Shown in pieces: positions 48,405 to 59,217 of a DNA stretch of 64,000 bases. Every line of letters starts with the position of its first letter. The stretch's first letter is position 1. The stretch is from the NCBI GenBank assembly GCA_963575745.1, contig CAUYUJ010019937.1, positions 195,562 through 259,561 of the forward strand. The letters run 5' to 3'. A program made the position numbers and the translations under genes. The stretch comes from Prorocentrum cordatum. Taxonomy: Eukaryota > Sar > Dinophyceae > Prorocentrales > Prorocentraceae. The notes below the pieces were generated by a model. The model was not told where the DNA came from. It did not search any database and saw nothing but the letters and a program-made list of their open reading frames with translations.

Positions 48405-49180
48405 ACGCTTCGCGTATCCCCACCAGCCCATCTCAAAACAGCAACTCTAGCGAAGCATGCCGACAGTCGTGTTTTTCAGGCGTGTTTCCGCCTGCCCCCG
48501 CATATCTCCCCTGTTCCTCCTTCCTCCCGCCTCCTTGTACATCCTCCTTGTGGTGGGAGCGGGAGAAGGACGAGGCGGAGGAGGAGGGAGAGAAAGCGCT
48601 CCTCGTGGTTTGAGTCGTTCGGGCTTCTCGTCCTGGTGTGAGTCGTTCGGGCCCTTCTTCCTGGTGTGAGTCGTTCGGGCTCTTCGTGGTGTGAGTCGTT
48701 CGGGCTCTTCGTCCTGGTGTGAGTCGTTCGGGCTTCTCGTGGTGTGAGTTGTTCGGGCCCCTCGTCCTGGTGTGAGTCGTTCGGGCCCCTCCTCCTGCCC
48801 GTCCAGAAACGACGCCCAGGCGAGTAGAGGGTCGTCCTGATGGGCTTTTCGGCGTCTTGGGTGCCTCGGGGGGGCCTCTTTGGGCCGTTTGGGATCTTCT
48901 TGGGGGCCTCCTGGGGGCCTCTTGGGGCCATCTTGGGGCCTCTTGGTGCCTCCTGGGCGCTTCTTGGGGCCATCTTGGAGGAAATCGATCAAAGAAGAGG
49001 GGAGCTTTAATTAGCGCTGCCCCCTCAGAAGGCCAAAATGGGGCCAAAACCTTAGTAAAATCAATGATTTGGGCTTGAAAGAAGAGGTAAGCTTTAATTA
49101 GCGCTGGCCCCTCAGAAGGCCAAAATGGGGCCAAAACCGTAGTAAAATCAATGATTTTGGCTTCAAAGAAGAGGGGAGCA
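48405..49180 (+). repeat. Composite repeat P, copy 2
   Basis: 48405-48605 matches 32575-32790. 48610-48790 is the TGAGTCGTTCGGGC tandem repeat. 48840-48975 is the GGCCTCTTGGGG repeat. 48985-49175 holds copies of CCCTCAGAAGGCCAAAATGG with AAAACC(T/G)TAGTAAAATCAAT. There is no GTA microsatellite in this copy. Confidence 0.85.
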
Positions 49181-49400
49181 CTTTTCTCCCTCTCCCCGTC
49201 GGGGCCAGAATCCTCGTGAGGGGTGTCGTTTTTTAGCCCTCCAGGAGTCGAACAAGACCCCTCCGGCCACCCGCGAAAGGACTTCTCCAGGTCCAGGGGG
49301 AGGGGGTAGGGGGAGGGGTAAACCCCTCCCCGAAGGGGAAGAAGGGGGGTTGAGAACAGAGAGAGCTCGCTAAACCACTCACGCCCAAAGGGCTGGTGGG
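49170..49400 (+). repeat. Dispersed repeat family C, copy 2
   Basis: Same words as 34765-34990, including GGTAAACCCCTCCCCGAAGG and CCACTCACGCCCAAAGGGCT. Confidence 0.85.
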
Positions 49401-49784
49401 ATTTGAGGCAAAGTTGGTAGGGACTGACCTCGTCGGTCGCGACTGGAACATTCCAGTACCCAATGCTCAGGAAATGGGGGGGCAGCGAGGGCTGCAGAGA
49501 TGGGCCCGTTAGGGCCCCTCAAGGGGCCATCTGGGGCCCCGATGGTGGCCTTCTAGGGCCGGAGAAGTGCACCCCTCGCCACCCCCAGCTATCGCCTCTT
49601 AGGGGCTCTGAGTGCGCGTTGCGCGACCGATCGCATCTCGCGGCTGGTCTCGCGGACGGTGGGGGGCCGCGTCCATGCGTGTGGCTAGGCGCGCACGTTT
49701 TTTGTGGGTTCCCCTGTGGAGTGGATGGGCGAGGGTGGGACTGTGGTCGAGGGCGCCCAGCCCAGGTGGAGTCGCAGCGAATGG
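49401..49784. other. Stretch with no supported gene
   Basis: A + strand frame (ASMRVARRARFLWVPLWSGW) ends at the family A element. It could be an exon interrupted by that element, but no family is recognised. Confidence 0.3.
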
Positions 49785-49990
49785 GTTCGGAGGATCGCGC
49801 AATTCTGATTTTATCTTGGTCCGAAATCTGGTTCAATCCCGCATGATCCCGCTGAATCCGGCTAAATCCCGCTTGATTCGGCTTTTTCCCGCTTCATCCG
49901 CGGCCAAGTTCTTTGGCGCAGCAGCCCACCAATGGGGCTTGATCCCCTTTAGTCCTTCCGACGACGACCTCCCAGTCTAGTCGCCTCCGA
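49785..49990 (+). mobile_element. TIR element family A, copy 3
   Basis: The interior (TTGGTCCGAAATCTGGTTCA, GCTTGATTCGGC) and right end (GACGACCTCCCAGTCTAGTC) match family A. The left end carries GTTCGGAGGATCGCGC, which is also found at the start of family D. Confidence 0.75.
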
Positions 49991-51090
49991 AGCTGATCCT
50001 CGTTCCAGGACGGGCCCGGCCAGGATCCGTGCAGGTGTGCCTCGGGCGTCCTGCCAGGATTTTTCGTGGACCGTCAACATCGGGCTGCCCCTTACAGTGG
50101 CCCGTGCCAGGAAACACCCTGCAGAAGAGTTTGAAAACGTCTCAGAAGGCTGGGGGTCTTCCAAGCCTCCTGGAGAAGGCCCGATCTTTTCCTTTCCCCC
50201 CCCGGGCTCGCCGCCGAAGGTGGTCGTTTTCTCATTTGTTGTTTTGCCGATGGGCGCGAGCCCTCGCACCCCCCCCCTAACCCCCCTCCATGGCGTGGAT
50301 CCTGGCTGTTCTGGGCGCCGGCTTCGAGCAGGTGGAGTCTCCCCCGCAGGACGCACTGCTGCAAACAGTCGCACTGAGCAGAGGTCCGGAGCCAGCCACC
50401 CGCCCCCCCTTCCGGCCAAATGACGCCGAATCAGAAAACGCTCACAAGTCCTAACTGAATTGTAGCGGTCCAGTTGTCATGAGATGTTTGGCAACGGGAG
50501 CTCGCGCCAAGTATCATAAGACTAGGGCCCACCAGAGGCTCGAGTCCCCCAAGACTCGAGCCTCTCTCCTGAACGTAGGACGAGGATGAGCAGGAGGAGG
50601 AGGAGGAAGAGGAGGAGGGGGGGGAGCTCCTAGGCCTCCCACATGGGGTCGGCGTAGACTGGGTCGGAAGACCGCGCTATGCCGCCTATGCCTCGAGGCG
50701 GTGCAGCGCGATCTGGCGATCTGGCCGCGATCGGCGCTGCGGCGCCAAAGCATCCGCAGTCTGCCAGGACCGCTCGAGCCTCGCCCTTCGCTTGCTCTCT
50801 TGAGAGCGGGCGCTGCGGCCCTTTTTTTTGGGGGGGGGGGGGCGCGCACGCCCGGTCTGGTCCCGGGTTGTGTTTTCATAAGTTGTTTGTCTGCGAAACT
50901 CGAGGGGTTCCCGGCCACCCCCGGAGGAGAGGGAGGATGAGGAGGCGGAGGAGGAGGATGAGGCGGAGTAGGAGGGAGGAGGAGGGAGGAGGAGTGTCAT
51001 GATCGCCACAGTCGCAGTGGCTGGCGGGACTAGCGAGAGCCAGGAAACAACCGACGCCCCTCAGCGCGTCGGACCCGACTGGCGGCGGCC
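49991..51090. other. Stretch with no supported gene; two short GGA tracts
   Basis: 50575-50630 and 50925-51000 are GGA-rich, and 50820-50850 holds T and G homopolymers. Frames of 100-150 codons are present on both strands in GC-rich sequence without domains. Confidence 0.4.
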
Positions 51091-51296
51091 TACAAAATTG
51101 GGTCCGAGGGGCCCTTGTGGCCAGGAAACAAACCTCGGCGAATTCGAAGGAGGTTCTCGTGCCCTTTCTTAGAGCACTGGGAACATTCGCTGAGAAGTTG
51201 CCTCGGGTCGACAGCGGCCGAACGGCCACACCGAGAGCAAAAATACAGCGAATGCTCGGGCCAGAAATGCAAACAGTGACTGGAGTGCAAGGTCAC
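51090..51296 (-). pseudogene. Cys/His-rich C-terminal tail of the retrotransposon
   Basis: Reads HCLHFWPEHSLYFCSRCGRS, then LLSECSQCSKKGHENLLRIR and RGLFPGHKG. CxxC...CxxC plus a C-terminal G(x)HP-like ending is typical of the tails of dinoflagellate LINE-like proteins as I know them. It is frameshifted relative to the RNase H frame. Confidence 0.6.
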
Positions 51297-52272
51297 CCCC
51301 CCCCACCGTCACCGCCCGCCTCACCCGAGATATCCCATGGCCGAACTCCTGCTCAGGAAAGCCGCCTTCCACGGCAGGGCAGGGTTGGGCGCAAGCCTCC
51401 AAAACGCTCGCCGAGGGAATGATAGACGAGCAGAGTGAGCAAACCCACTTCATGCCCGTTTTAATTAGACAGTGCGAGCTGCCTCTGAGGGCAGCCTGAA
51501 GTTTGGTGACAGTGGAACGGCCCAGCTTGGGCCTGTCCGCGGTCCAAGGGGCCACGCGGATGGATTCCGCCAGCGCTTGGGCGGCCCGTTGACGGATGAG
51601 AAAACAAGTGGCGTCCCATCGGTCAGTGTCGGGAACGCGTTGGCCACGAGTGGCTAAGTTCCAAGACTCCTGTGCAGCCTGGCCCGCCAACTCGTCAGCA
51701 ACATCATTACCCGCCGCGAGGAGGACCTGGTCCTCCGACAAGGAGGGGTCAGTGGGATTCAGGTGGGAGGGGGTCCACAAAACAGAAATCCCGTCCTCGC
51801 GGCCCCCTAGGGCCAAGCGGATACGAAGCCACAAATCCGAATCCACACCGCTGCTATGAATGAAACGGCGCCGCCGCCACCCCTCTAAAAGGGGCTGGTT
51901 GTCGGTGACATACTCAGACTCACCTGGAGCACTGAGGAGCGCCAACTCAAAGGCCAGCAACTCAGCTCTGGGGACAGTCTGACGGCGGCCAGTGATGGTG
52001 GAGGCCCAACCCTTAAGTCGGGACCATTTGGCGCCATCCCAAGCCACCAGGACGGCTGCAGCGCCGACGCGTCGGCGGCGTGGGTCGGAGCTGAAGGCTC
52101 CTCCAGAGCCGTCTCCAAAGACCCGCAGGAGCCCAGAGGGGGACCTGGCCGCAGCGACAGAGGATCCTTCGACGATCGACGGCGACGACCCCGCCTCCCA
52201 AGACGCATCCGCCCCCCCGTCCTTGAACGCAGGGCAAGTTAAAGACCTGGGAGGAAGGCCTCGAAGCCACAA
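51169..52272 (-). pseudogene. RNase H domain of the retrotransposon
   Basis: The frame encodes an RNase H fold of the type attached to LINE-like elements. Motifs in order are LRVFGDGSGG (first Asp, residue 54), VPRAELLAFEL (Glu 104), YVTDNQPLLEGW (Asp 124) and WTPSHLNP...AAGNDVADELAG (Asp 190 and 193), so the metal-binding residues are present. RNase H removes the RNA strand after reverse transcription. The frame continues into KWVCSLCSS, a probable zinc motif. Its last 80 residues are out of frame with the true tail, which is read in another frame at 51290-51095 (HSLYFCSRCGRSA). The reverse transcriptase upstream is broken, so the element is not autonomous. Confidence 0.75.
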
Positions 52273-52336
52273 GGCTGGGTTAGCCTCGTGGCCTACACGG
52301 GCCTGATGACAAAGGCCGTCCGAAAGTTCAAAAGCA

Positions 52337-53038
52337 TCATGATTTCAATTCTTGGGGCATTCCCAAACACGATGAAAAAAGAGATTCGGGAGCAAGGCCA
52401 CAGCGGGGGCAGGCCGTGGACACAGCGTACCCCGCTTCATGCTGACGGACATGGGTCCACTGGTCCCCCGAAACTACAGCCGTGAGAAGACCAACCTGCT
52501 CATGCTGATCCCGCTGCTCGAGGCGCCGAAACTCCTGAAGCAAGGGATGGAGGTCAGCCCCCTCGGCCAGGTCGCCACCGTGAGGGTGGGACGAGGCCTG
52601 ACCCCACAACGCAGCATTCAGATCTTCCTTGAAATCGTCAACCAGCTCAGCGACATCAAAGTAGCCCCCGAGACGCTCAATGTCGTCACGATCTGGAAAC
52701 TGCCAAACCTCATATTGGTCGCCAGCGGGCCTGTGCCACCCCGACAGGGGACACGGGCTTCCAACCAACGTCAAGCAACGTGGCGACGACAGCACCAATC
52801 GGGCCCCGCACCCGACGCCAGCGTTTCGAGGCCATAGTGCCAAGTCGGCCCCGAATGTGATGCCACGAACGGGTGATACGGGCGTGCATCTCAGGAAAGC
52901 GGTTCCACATGTCAAACCACGTGTATAAAACTTGAGCCCCCAACGCAATGAAGGGCTCGCGTTCAGCATAAAAGAGAGAGAGGGGGGGAGCGAGAGAGGG
53001 AGAGAGAGAGAGAGAGAGAGAGCACCGTGGTAAAGCAT
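52337..53038 (-). pseudogene. Connecting region between reverse transcriptase and RNase H
   Basis: Reads YEVWQFPDRDDIERLGGYFD, then VAELVDDFKEDLNAALWGQA and HEAGYAVSTACPRCG. A parallel frame (52710-53060) supplies EPFIALGAQVLYTWFDMW, so at least one frameshift separates the two. Confidence 0.6.
52975..53025 (-). repeat. CT/GA microsatellite inside the retrotransposon
   Basis: GAGAGAG on the + strand interrupts protein sequence that otherwise reads from CFTTVL to FIALGAQVLYTW. Confidence 0.85.
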
Positions 53039-53351
53039 CGGCCTGGACTTTTACTGGCAACCGACTGGGACGCCTGACGCCTCAAGGCGAGGATCGAGGA
53101 AGGGGAGAGGCCCATGGCCTGATGGCCATAAACGGCGTGGGGGAGCGCTCCCTGAAGCCAGAGCCCCTGAGACACTTTCGCCGCCTTGGCGTGACGGCGC
53201 AAACGGCGAATTCGCTGTGCACGAGGGCGGGCCTTCCTCTGGCGGTCCGAAAGCTTAACCACCACCCGACGAGCCCCTCCACCCGCGCACCCAAGGTCAA
53301 CAACTTGGACCGTCAGGGAGGCTGGACGGGGAGGAGGAGGAGGAGCAGGGA

Positions 53352-54208
53352 TGATGATGATGACGATGACGATGACGATGACGATGATGATGATGATGCT
53401 GATGCTGATGATGCTAATGATGATGTTGATGCTGATGATGATGATGAGGATGAGGATGGGGATGAGGCTCAGGCTTAGGCTGAGGATGAGGATGAGGCTG
53501 AGGATGAGGATGAGGATGATGATGATGATGCTGATGCTGGTGCTGATGCGGATGCTGATGACGATGACGATGATGATGGTGTTGATGATGATGTTGACGA
53601 CGATGATGATGATTATGATGATGATGATGATGATGAGGCTGATGACGATAATGCTGCTGATGCTGATGATGATGATGACGATGCTGATGACGATGATGAT
53701 GGAAGTGGTGGTGGTGGTGGGGATGATGATGATGAGGCTAATGATGATGATGCTGATGATGATGGTGCTGATGCTTATGATGATTATGATGATGCTGATG
53801 GTGATGATGATGATTATGCTGATGTTGACGATGATGATGATGATGACGATCCTGATCTGCTGATGATGATGTTGGTGATGATGTTGATGATGTTGATGAT
53901 GATGATGATGGTGATGATGAAGTCGATGTTGATGTTGATGTTGAAGATGATAATGATGATGATGATGATGGGGATGACGATGCTGATGACGATGATGGTG
54001 ATGATGATGATGATGATGATGCCGATGATGATGCTGTTGATGATGGTGATGCTGATGCTGATGATGCTGATGATGGTGCTGATGATTATGATTATGATGA
54101 TGATGGTGGTGGTGATGATGATGATGATGCTGATGATGATGATGATGCTGATGATGATGTTGATGATGATGATGATGCTGATGATGATGATGCTGATGAT
54201 GGTGATGG

Positions 54209-54285
<77 letters not shown>

Positions 54286-54298
54286 CTGATGATGATGC

Positions 54299-54357
<59 letters not shown>

Positions 54358-54385
54358 GCTGATGATGATGATGATGCTGATGATG
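53352..54385 (+). repeat. GAT microsatellite, about 1 kb
   Basis: GATGATGAT repeats with GCT, GAC and GGT variants, purest at 54206-54355. Frames give poly-Met, poly-Asp or, on the other strand, poly-His or poly-Ile. Confidence 0.95.
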
Positions 54386-55830
54386 GGAGGAGGGGAGGAG
54401 GAGGAGGAGGGAGGAGGATGAGGGAGGAGGAGGAGGAGGAGGAGGAAGGAAGGAGGAAAGAGGGCGAGGAGGAGGAGGAGGAGGAGAGGAGGAGGAGGAG
54501 GAGGAGGAGGAGGAGGAGGAGGAGGAGGAGGTGGAGGAGAGAGGAGGAGGAGGAGGGAGGAGGAGGAGGAGAGGAGGGGAGGATGAGGAGGAGGAGGAGG
54601 AGGATACGGAGGCGGAGGAGGAATAGGAGGAAGATGAGGAGGAGGAGGAGGAGGGAGGAGGAGGGGATGAGGAGGAGAGGGATGAGGAGAGGAGAGGATG
54701 AGGAGGAGGAGGAGGAGGAGGAGGAGGAGGAGGAGGAGGAGGAGCAGGTGGCCTCCGTCCAAATTCACGCGGGGCCCGCGCGAGAGCGAGCGGGTCCGCA
54801 TCAAATTGCCTCTGCTGCATGTCGCAGACAGGTGTGCGTCGCGCGGCCAGCGGAAAACGATAGCCGCGATGCCCGCGCCGATGGAGGGCGAGGTGGGAGG
54901 AGGAGGAGGGAGAGGAGGAGGAGGAGGAGGAGGAGGAGGCGGCGGCGGCGGCGGAGGAGGCGGAGGCGAGGCGGAGGCGCTGAGGAGGAGGAGCGGAGCG
55001 GAGGCGGAGGAGGAGGAGGAGGAGGAGGAGGAGGAGGAGGACCAGGAGGAGGAGGAGGAGGAGGAGAGGAGGAGGGGAGGAGGAGGAGGAGGACGGCGGA
55101 GGCGGAGGGGGAGGGAGGGGGAGGGGGGAGGATGAAGGGGAGGGGAGGAGGGGGGAGGAGGGGGGGGCAGGGGGGAGCAGGGGGGAGCAGGGGGGGAGAG
55201 AGGGGGAAGGAGGGGGGAGGAGGGGGGAGGGGGGAGGAGGGGGGAGGAGGGGGGGGAGGAGGGGGTGGAGGGGGGGAGGGGGGAGGGGGGAGGGGGGGAG
55301 GAGGGAGGAGGGAGGAGGAGGGTGGGGGGGGGAGGAGGGAGGAGGGAGGAGGGAGGAGGGAGGAGGGAGGAGGGAGGAGGAGGGAGGAGGGAGGGAGGAG
55401 GGAGGAGGGAGGAGGAGGAGGAGGAGGGAGGGAGGGAGGGAGGGAGGAGGGAGTGAGGGGAGGGAGGGAGGGAGAGGAGGGAGGGAGGGAGAGGAGGGAG
55501 GGAGGAGAGAGGGGGGGAAGGGGAGGAGGAGCGAGAAGCGAGAGCGAGGAGCGAGGAGCGAGGAGTCAGGAGCGAGGAGCGAGAGCGGGAGCGGAGGAGC
55601 GAGGGCGAGGGGCGAGGAGGAGCGGGAACGAGGAAGCGAGGAGCGAGGAGCGAGGAGGGACGAGGGACCAGGGAGGAGGGAGGAGGGAGGTGGGAGAGGG
55701 AGGAGGGAGGAGGAGGAGGGAGTTGGGAGGAGGGAGGAGGGAGGAGGGAGGAGGGAGGAGGGAGGAGGGAGGGGGAGGAGGGGGGGGAGGGGGAGGAGGG
55801 AGGAGGGAGGGGGAGGGGGAGGGGGAGGGG
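54386..55830 (+). repeat. GGA/GAGG polypurine tract, about 1.4 kb
   Basis: Continuous imperfect GGA, GGAGGAGGA and GGGAGG repeats with one unique island at 54755-54890. Nearly every + strand base is a purine. The 696-codon and 956-codon frames across 53.0-55.9 kb arise from this and the GAT tract. Confidence 0.95.
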
Positions 55831-55834
55831 CAAG

Positions 55835-55900
55835 CTAGGTGCGCTCGCGTCATATCTGACATCCTACCCCTCCCTCCCATCCCTTACCATGGCGTAGATT
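55835..55900 (+). repeat. Dispersed repeat family L, copy 1
   Basis: AGGTGCGCTCGCGTCATATC, then CATCCTACCCCTCCC and CCATGGCGTAGATT. It matches 56740-56810, and each copy sits beside a polypurine tract. Confidence 0.65.
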
Positions 55901-56034
55901 CTCTCTCTCTCTCTCTCTCTACTCGCACAGTCGGATGTCGAGCAGGGCAATGATCCCGAACGGATACGCGATGCATTGTAGAGCACGGCATGGCATGGCG
56001 TAGAAGAGCACCGCAAAGCGTAGTATCAACCTAG

Positions 56035-56225
56035 CATGGCACGGGAAATGACGCCAGCACTGCTGCGGGAGCACGAGTCGGAACGAGCGGAAGCGCGGAA
56101 ATGAGGCCAGAGCTGCAGCGGGAGCACGATTCGGAACGAACGGAAACACGGAAATAAGGCCAGCGATGCAGCGGGAGAACGATTCGGAACGAGCGGGGCC
56201 CGGACATGAGGCCGGCGCCTCAGCG
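56035..56225 (+). repeat. Three tandem copies of a 58-60 bp unit
   Basis: GCGGGAGCACGAGTCGGAAC, GCGGGAGCACGATTCGGAAC and GCGGGAGAACGATTCGGAAC start successive units, each followed by GGAAATGAGGCCAG or a variant. Confidence 0.8.
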
Positions 56226-56379
56226 AGAGCAACATTTTGGAAACAAGCGCAGGCGAAAACCCAATTCCGGGGAATCTTATGTGTAGAAAACAGTACGCGG
56301 GGGGAGGGGGGCTAACACTTTCAACCGTCATCAGGGGAAGAGGGAGAGTAGTATGTAGTATTCATATTGAGTAATTGTG

Positions 56380-56628
56380 GAGGGGGGCGGGGGCGAGGGG
56401 GGAGGGGGGAGGAGGGGAGGGGGAGGGGGGGAGGAGGGAGGAGGGAGGAGGGAGGAGGAGGAGGGAGGAGGGAGGGAGGGAGGGAGGGGGGAGAGGAGGA
56501 GGGGAGGACGAGAGGAGGAGGAGGAGGAGGAGGAGGAGGAGGAGGAGGAGGAGCAGAGGGAGGAGGGAGGAGGAGGAGGAGGAGGAGGAGGACGACGAGG
56601 AGGAGGAGGAGGAGGAGGAGGAGGAGGA

Positions 56629-56664
<36 letters not shown>

Positions 56665-56725
56665 GACAAGGAGGACAAGGAGGAGGAGAAGGAGGAGGAG
56701 GAGGAGGAAGAGGAGGATCAGTTTG
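56380..56725 (+). repeat. GGA/GAGG polypurine tract
   Basis: Imperfect GGAGGA, GGGAGG and GGACGA repeats, as at 54386-55830. Confidence 0.95.
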
Positions 56726-56739
56726 ATTACCTGTATTGG

Positions 56740-56810
56740 GGGAAACAGGTGCGCCCGCGTCATATCTGGTTTTCGACCCCTCACACCCATGCCTTCCCAT
56801 GGCGTTGATT
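56740..56810 (+). repeat. Dispersed repeat family L, copy 2
   Basis: AGGTGCGCCCGCGTCATATC, then TTCGACCCCTCACACCC and CCATGGCGTTGATT, as at 55835-55900. Confidence 0.65.
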
Positions 56811-57914
56811 TTGTTCCCGATCCTCGGGCACGTGTCATAGCGGAGTTGAAGCTGCAGGAAAGACCACATCGTGTTACTGGGCAATCGGTAACCAGGATCT
56901 GCGTACGGATGAGGAGGAAGAGGAGGAGGATACTGAGGAGGCTGATGTTGTGTCAGTACAGAACGGCACAACCTTCAGCAGCAGCAGGTGGCGAATGTTC
57001 AGGAGGATGACCAGCATGGTCAAATGGAGGAACAGGAGGAGGAAGGTTGATTATGCGATGACGGGCATGAGCAGCAGGACTTGGAGTGGTAGAAGCAGGA
57101 GCACCAGGAGGGACAATGAGGGGGTTGACAATGATGAGTGGCCCGCGCTGGGGCGATACTGCCACTCCAAGCGACGAAAGCAACAACGCGATCCTATCAT
57201 GAGGCCCCCGATCCTGACCGAGGCCCATTTTGGAGGGACTGAGAAGGTTTGCAGAGGAGCAGACACATGTAGCAGCAGACGCAATTCGGACCCGCTTTGC
57301 CTGTACGTACGAGAGACAGTGCGCGGAAATGGGGCGCACGACTCTCAGCACGTCACCCGGGGGGGAAGGAGATCGGTATGCATATTTTGCAAGCGTGGAT
57401 TAGCAGGGAGGGGGGAGGGAGCGGATGTAGGGAGGGGGCGGAGTAGAGGGACCATGAGAAGCAGGAGCGGCATTGTGATCTGATGGAGGAGGGGAAAAGG
57501 AGGCGGAGGTGGAGGAGGAGGAGGAGGAGGGAGAGGGGGAGGGAGTGACCGGGCATGGGGAACCTGGAGTGCGAGGAGGACGAGGAGGCCAAGCAGGAGA
57601 GGCACGAGCAGGACAGCGTGAAAGAGTTGGAACGTGCGGGAGGAGGGAGCCGAGGAGGAGGAGGCGGAGGAGGAGGAGGAGGAGGAAGAGGAGAAGCCAC
57701 ATGGCGCCCCGGAGGTCTCCAGAGGCCTCCGAGGAGGAAGAGGAGAGAGGAGAAGTAGGAATCGCGACAGAAGCCCTGGACCCTGTTTTCCTACTGCATG
57801 TCTCGGGCCAGATGGACCCGTGAGTTTTGCGGGGTCCTGACACAAGGCGAGAGCGCCCGGTGTTCAGAAAATGTGACATTTTGAATTTTGGGTTGCCATT
57901 GTTGAGGAAGAGCG
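56811..57914. other. Stretch with no firmly supported gene; GGA tract at 57485-57690
   Basis: A + strand frame (56950-57483) reads MSVQNGTTFSSSRWRMFRRM, and an overlapping frame is Gln/Glu-rich. Neither has a recognised domain. 57485-57690 is GGA-rich. I leave this unassigned. Confidence 0.3.
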
Positions 57915-58135
57915 GAGGCCCCCAGACGGTGTGGTGACCACACCGTGTGGTGAGTCGATGAGGATTAGGTTCACTGCACGGTTTTGGGACTTGAGTCCCT
58001 CTCCGAGGATGTCTCGTGCGACAGGGGCCTCCAGGGTCCCAAGACCGTGCGGTGACGGACCGTGCGGTGAGGTCTCTTGGGGTTCCGAGGTCACCGCACG
58101 GTCTGTCACCACACGGTTTTGGGATCCCCAAGAAG
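57915..58135 (+). repeat. Dispersed repeat family G, copy 2, with inverted CCGTGCGGTGA words
   Basis: GTGGTGACCACACCGTGTGG near the left, GACCGTGCGGTGACGGACCG in the middle and the inverted GTCACCGCACGGTCTGTCAC near the right. It matches 38575-38745 over its left two thirds. Confidence 0.75.
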
Positions 58136-59050
58136 AGCGAGTGGACCGAGGAGCGATGCTTTTGGTCCCTCTTGGGCCTTCGGAGGAGGTCTTCCATGAG
58201 TTCTTTGATAACCTCTGAAGAACTCGGGACCGTTGGCGGCCGCCAGAGACTTTGGAGCCTTGCGGAATGTAGTGGGGAGGCATGGAGGTATAATTACGGT
58301 TCGCGTAACCTCACCAGTGTCGCGCCGCCGCGCCATCTTGGCTGCGCTTTCTTCCTGGTCGCCACCGGGATTTTCAACGCCACCGGGTTTGGGAGTATCG
58401 GCTCTGGCTCTCCTTGTGAGTGGCTGCCCGGCGCGACAAGGTACAATTCGTTTATCGTCCTGGTGGCCTCGCCTCTGGGATGGTTGCACTTCGGCCGCCT
58501 GGCACACCTGGCAGCTCTTGCAGCCCGCCTTCAGCCCCAAGCGCCTCCCGGCGTCCCTCGGCGGCAGCTCCGGCAGCCGTGGGTGCACGCTGGGTTATTA
58601 GGTTTCGCTCGTAGCCCAGGCTGGCTTCGGACGCCGCTTGCGCCTTAGCTTGCGGCCGCGACCAAACAAAACAACTTCACCAGCCCATCCAGAGACAAAC
58701 CCTCGCCGGGTTGCCTGCATCAGGTGTGGAGGATGCAGTGGAATCAATGGCTGGGGAAGCCAACATTTCCCAAGAGTGGGAGGATGGAGGAGGAATCGGA
58801 GGACGAGGAGGAGGAGGAGGGGGAGAGGGAGGTGGATGAAATGGGCGGATGAGCGTAGGAGGAGGAGAGCGAGCATAAAGCCAGAGGCGCCGTTGATGCC
58901 TCTCGGGGTTTCTTCGGATGTCTCTTGATTGCTCTTCGGAGGCCTCTCGGGGCCTCTTCGGGGTCTCTTTGCAGCCCATTGGACGTTGTGGAGCGTCTTG
59001 GGTTCTGTCGGGGAACTCCTTGGGGCCAGGAGGGGAAATAATGAGGAATC
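58136..59050. other. Stretch with no supported gene
   Basis: Frames of 100-200 codons are open on both strands at 58230-58640 without a recognisable domain. 58780-58840 is GGA-rich, and 58895-59000 has GGCCTCTCGGGGCCTCTTCG-type words like composite repeat P. Confidence 0.35.
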
Positions 59051-59053
59051 GGC

Positions 59054-59054
<1 letters not shown>

Positions 59055-59100
<46 letters not shown>

Positions 59101-59185
59101 CTGATGCTGATGCTGATGCTGATGCTGATGCTGATGCTGATGCTGATGCTGATGCTGATGCTGATGCTGATGCTGATGCTGATGA

Positions 59186-59217
<32 letters not shown>

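Larger units (their letters stand above)
51095..53330 (-). mobile_element. Decayed non-LTR retrotransposon, 3' half
   Basis: On the - strand, in order: reverse transcriptase thumb-like sequence (53330-53025; RQRKARPRAQRIRRLRRHAK, LPHAVYGHQAMGLSPSSILA), a CT/GA microsatellite insertion (52975-53025), a linker (YTWFDMWNRFPEMHARITRS), CPRCGLAPESLF (about 52390), an RNase H domain (52131-51673) and a Cys-rich tail (51290-51095). Parts lie in different frames, so frameshifts have accumulated. The 5' part of the reverse transcriptase is replaced by a GAT microsatellite. Confidence 0.8.

Noticed and set aside
49612-50423. Possible exons around family A copy 3
   Set aside because: Frames are open before and after the element, but no family match supports a join, so they are noted only as unassigned sequence.
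52963-55953. Very long open frames (956 codons on -, 696 codons on +)
   Set aside because: They are translations of GAT and GGA microsatellites (runs of His, Ile, Met, Gly, Glu, Arg). Only the last 120 or so codons of the - frame hold real retrotransposon sequence.
58016-58648. 210-codon + frame and overlapping 160-codon - frame
   Set aside because: Both strands are open across GC-rich sequence and the + frame starts inside a dispersed repeat; no domain is seen on either strand.
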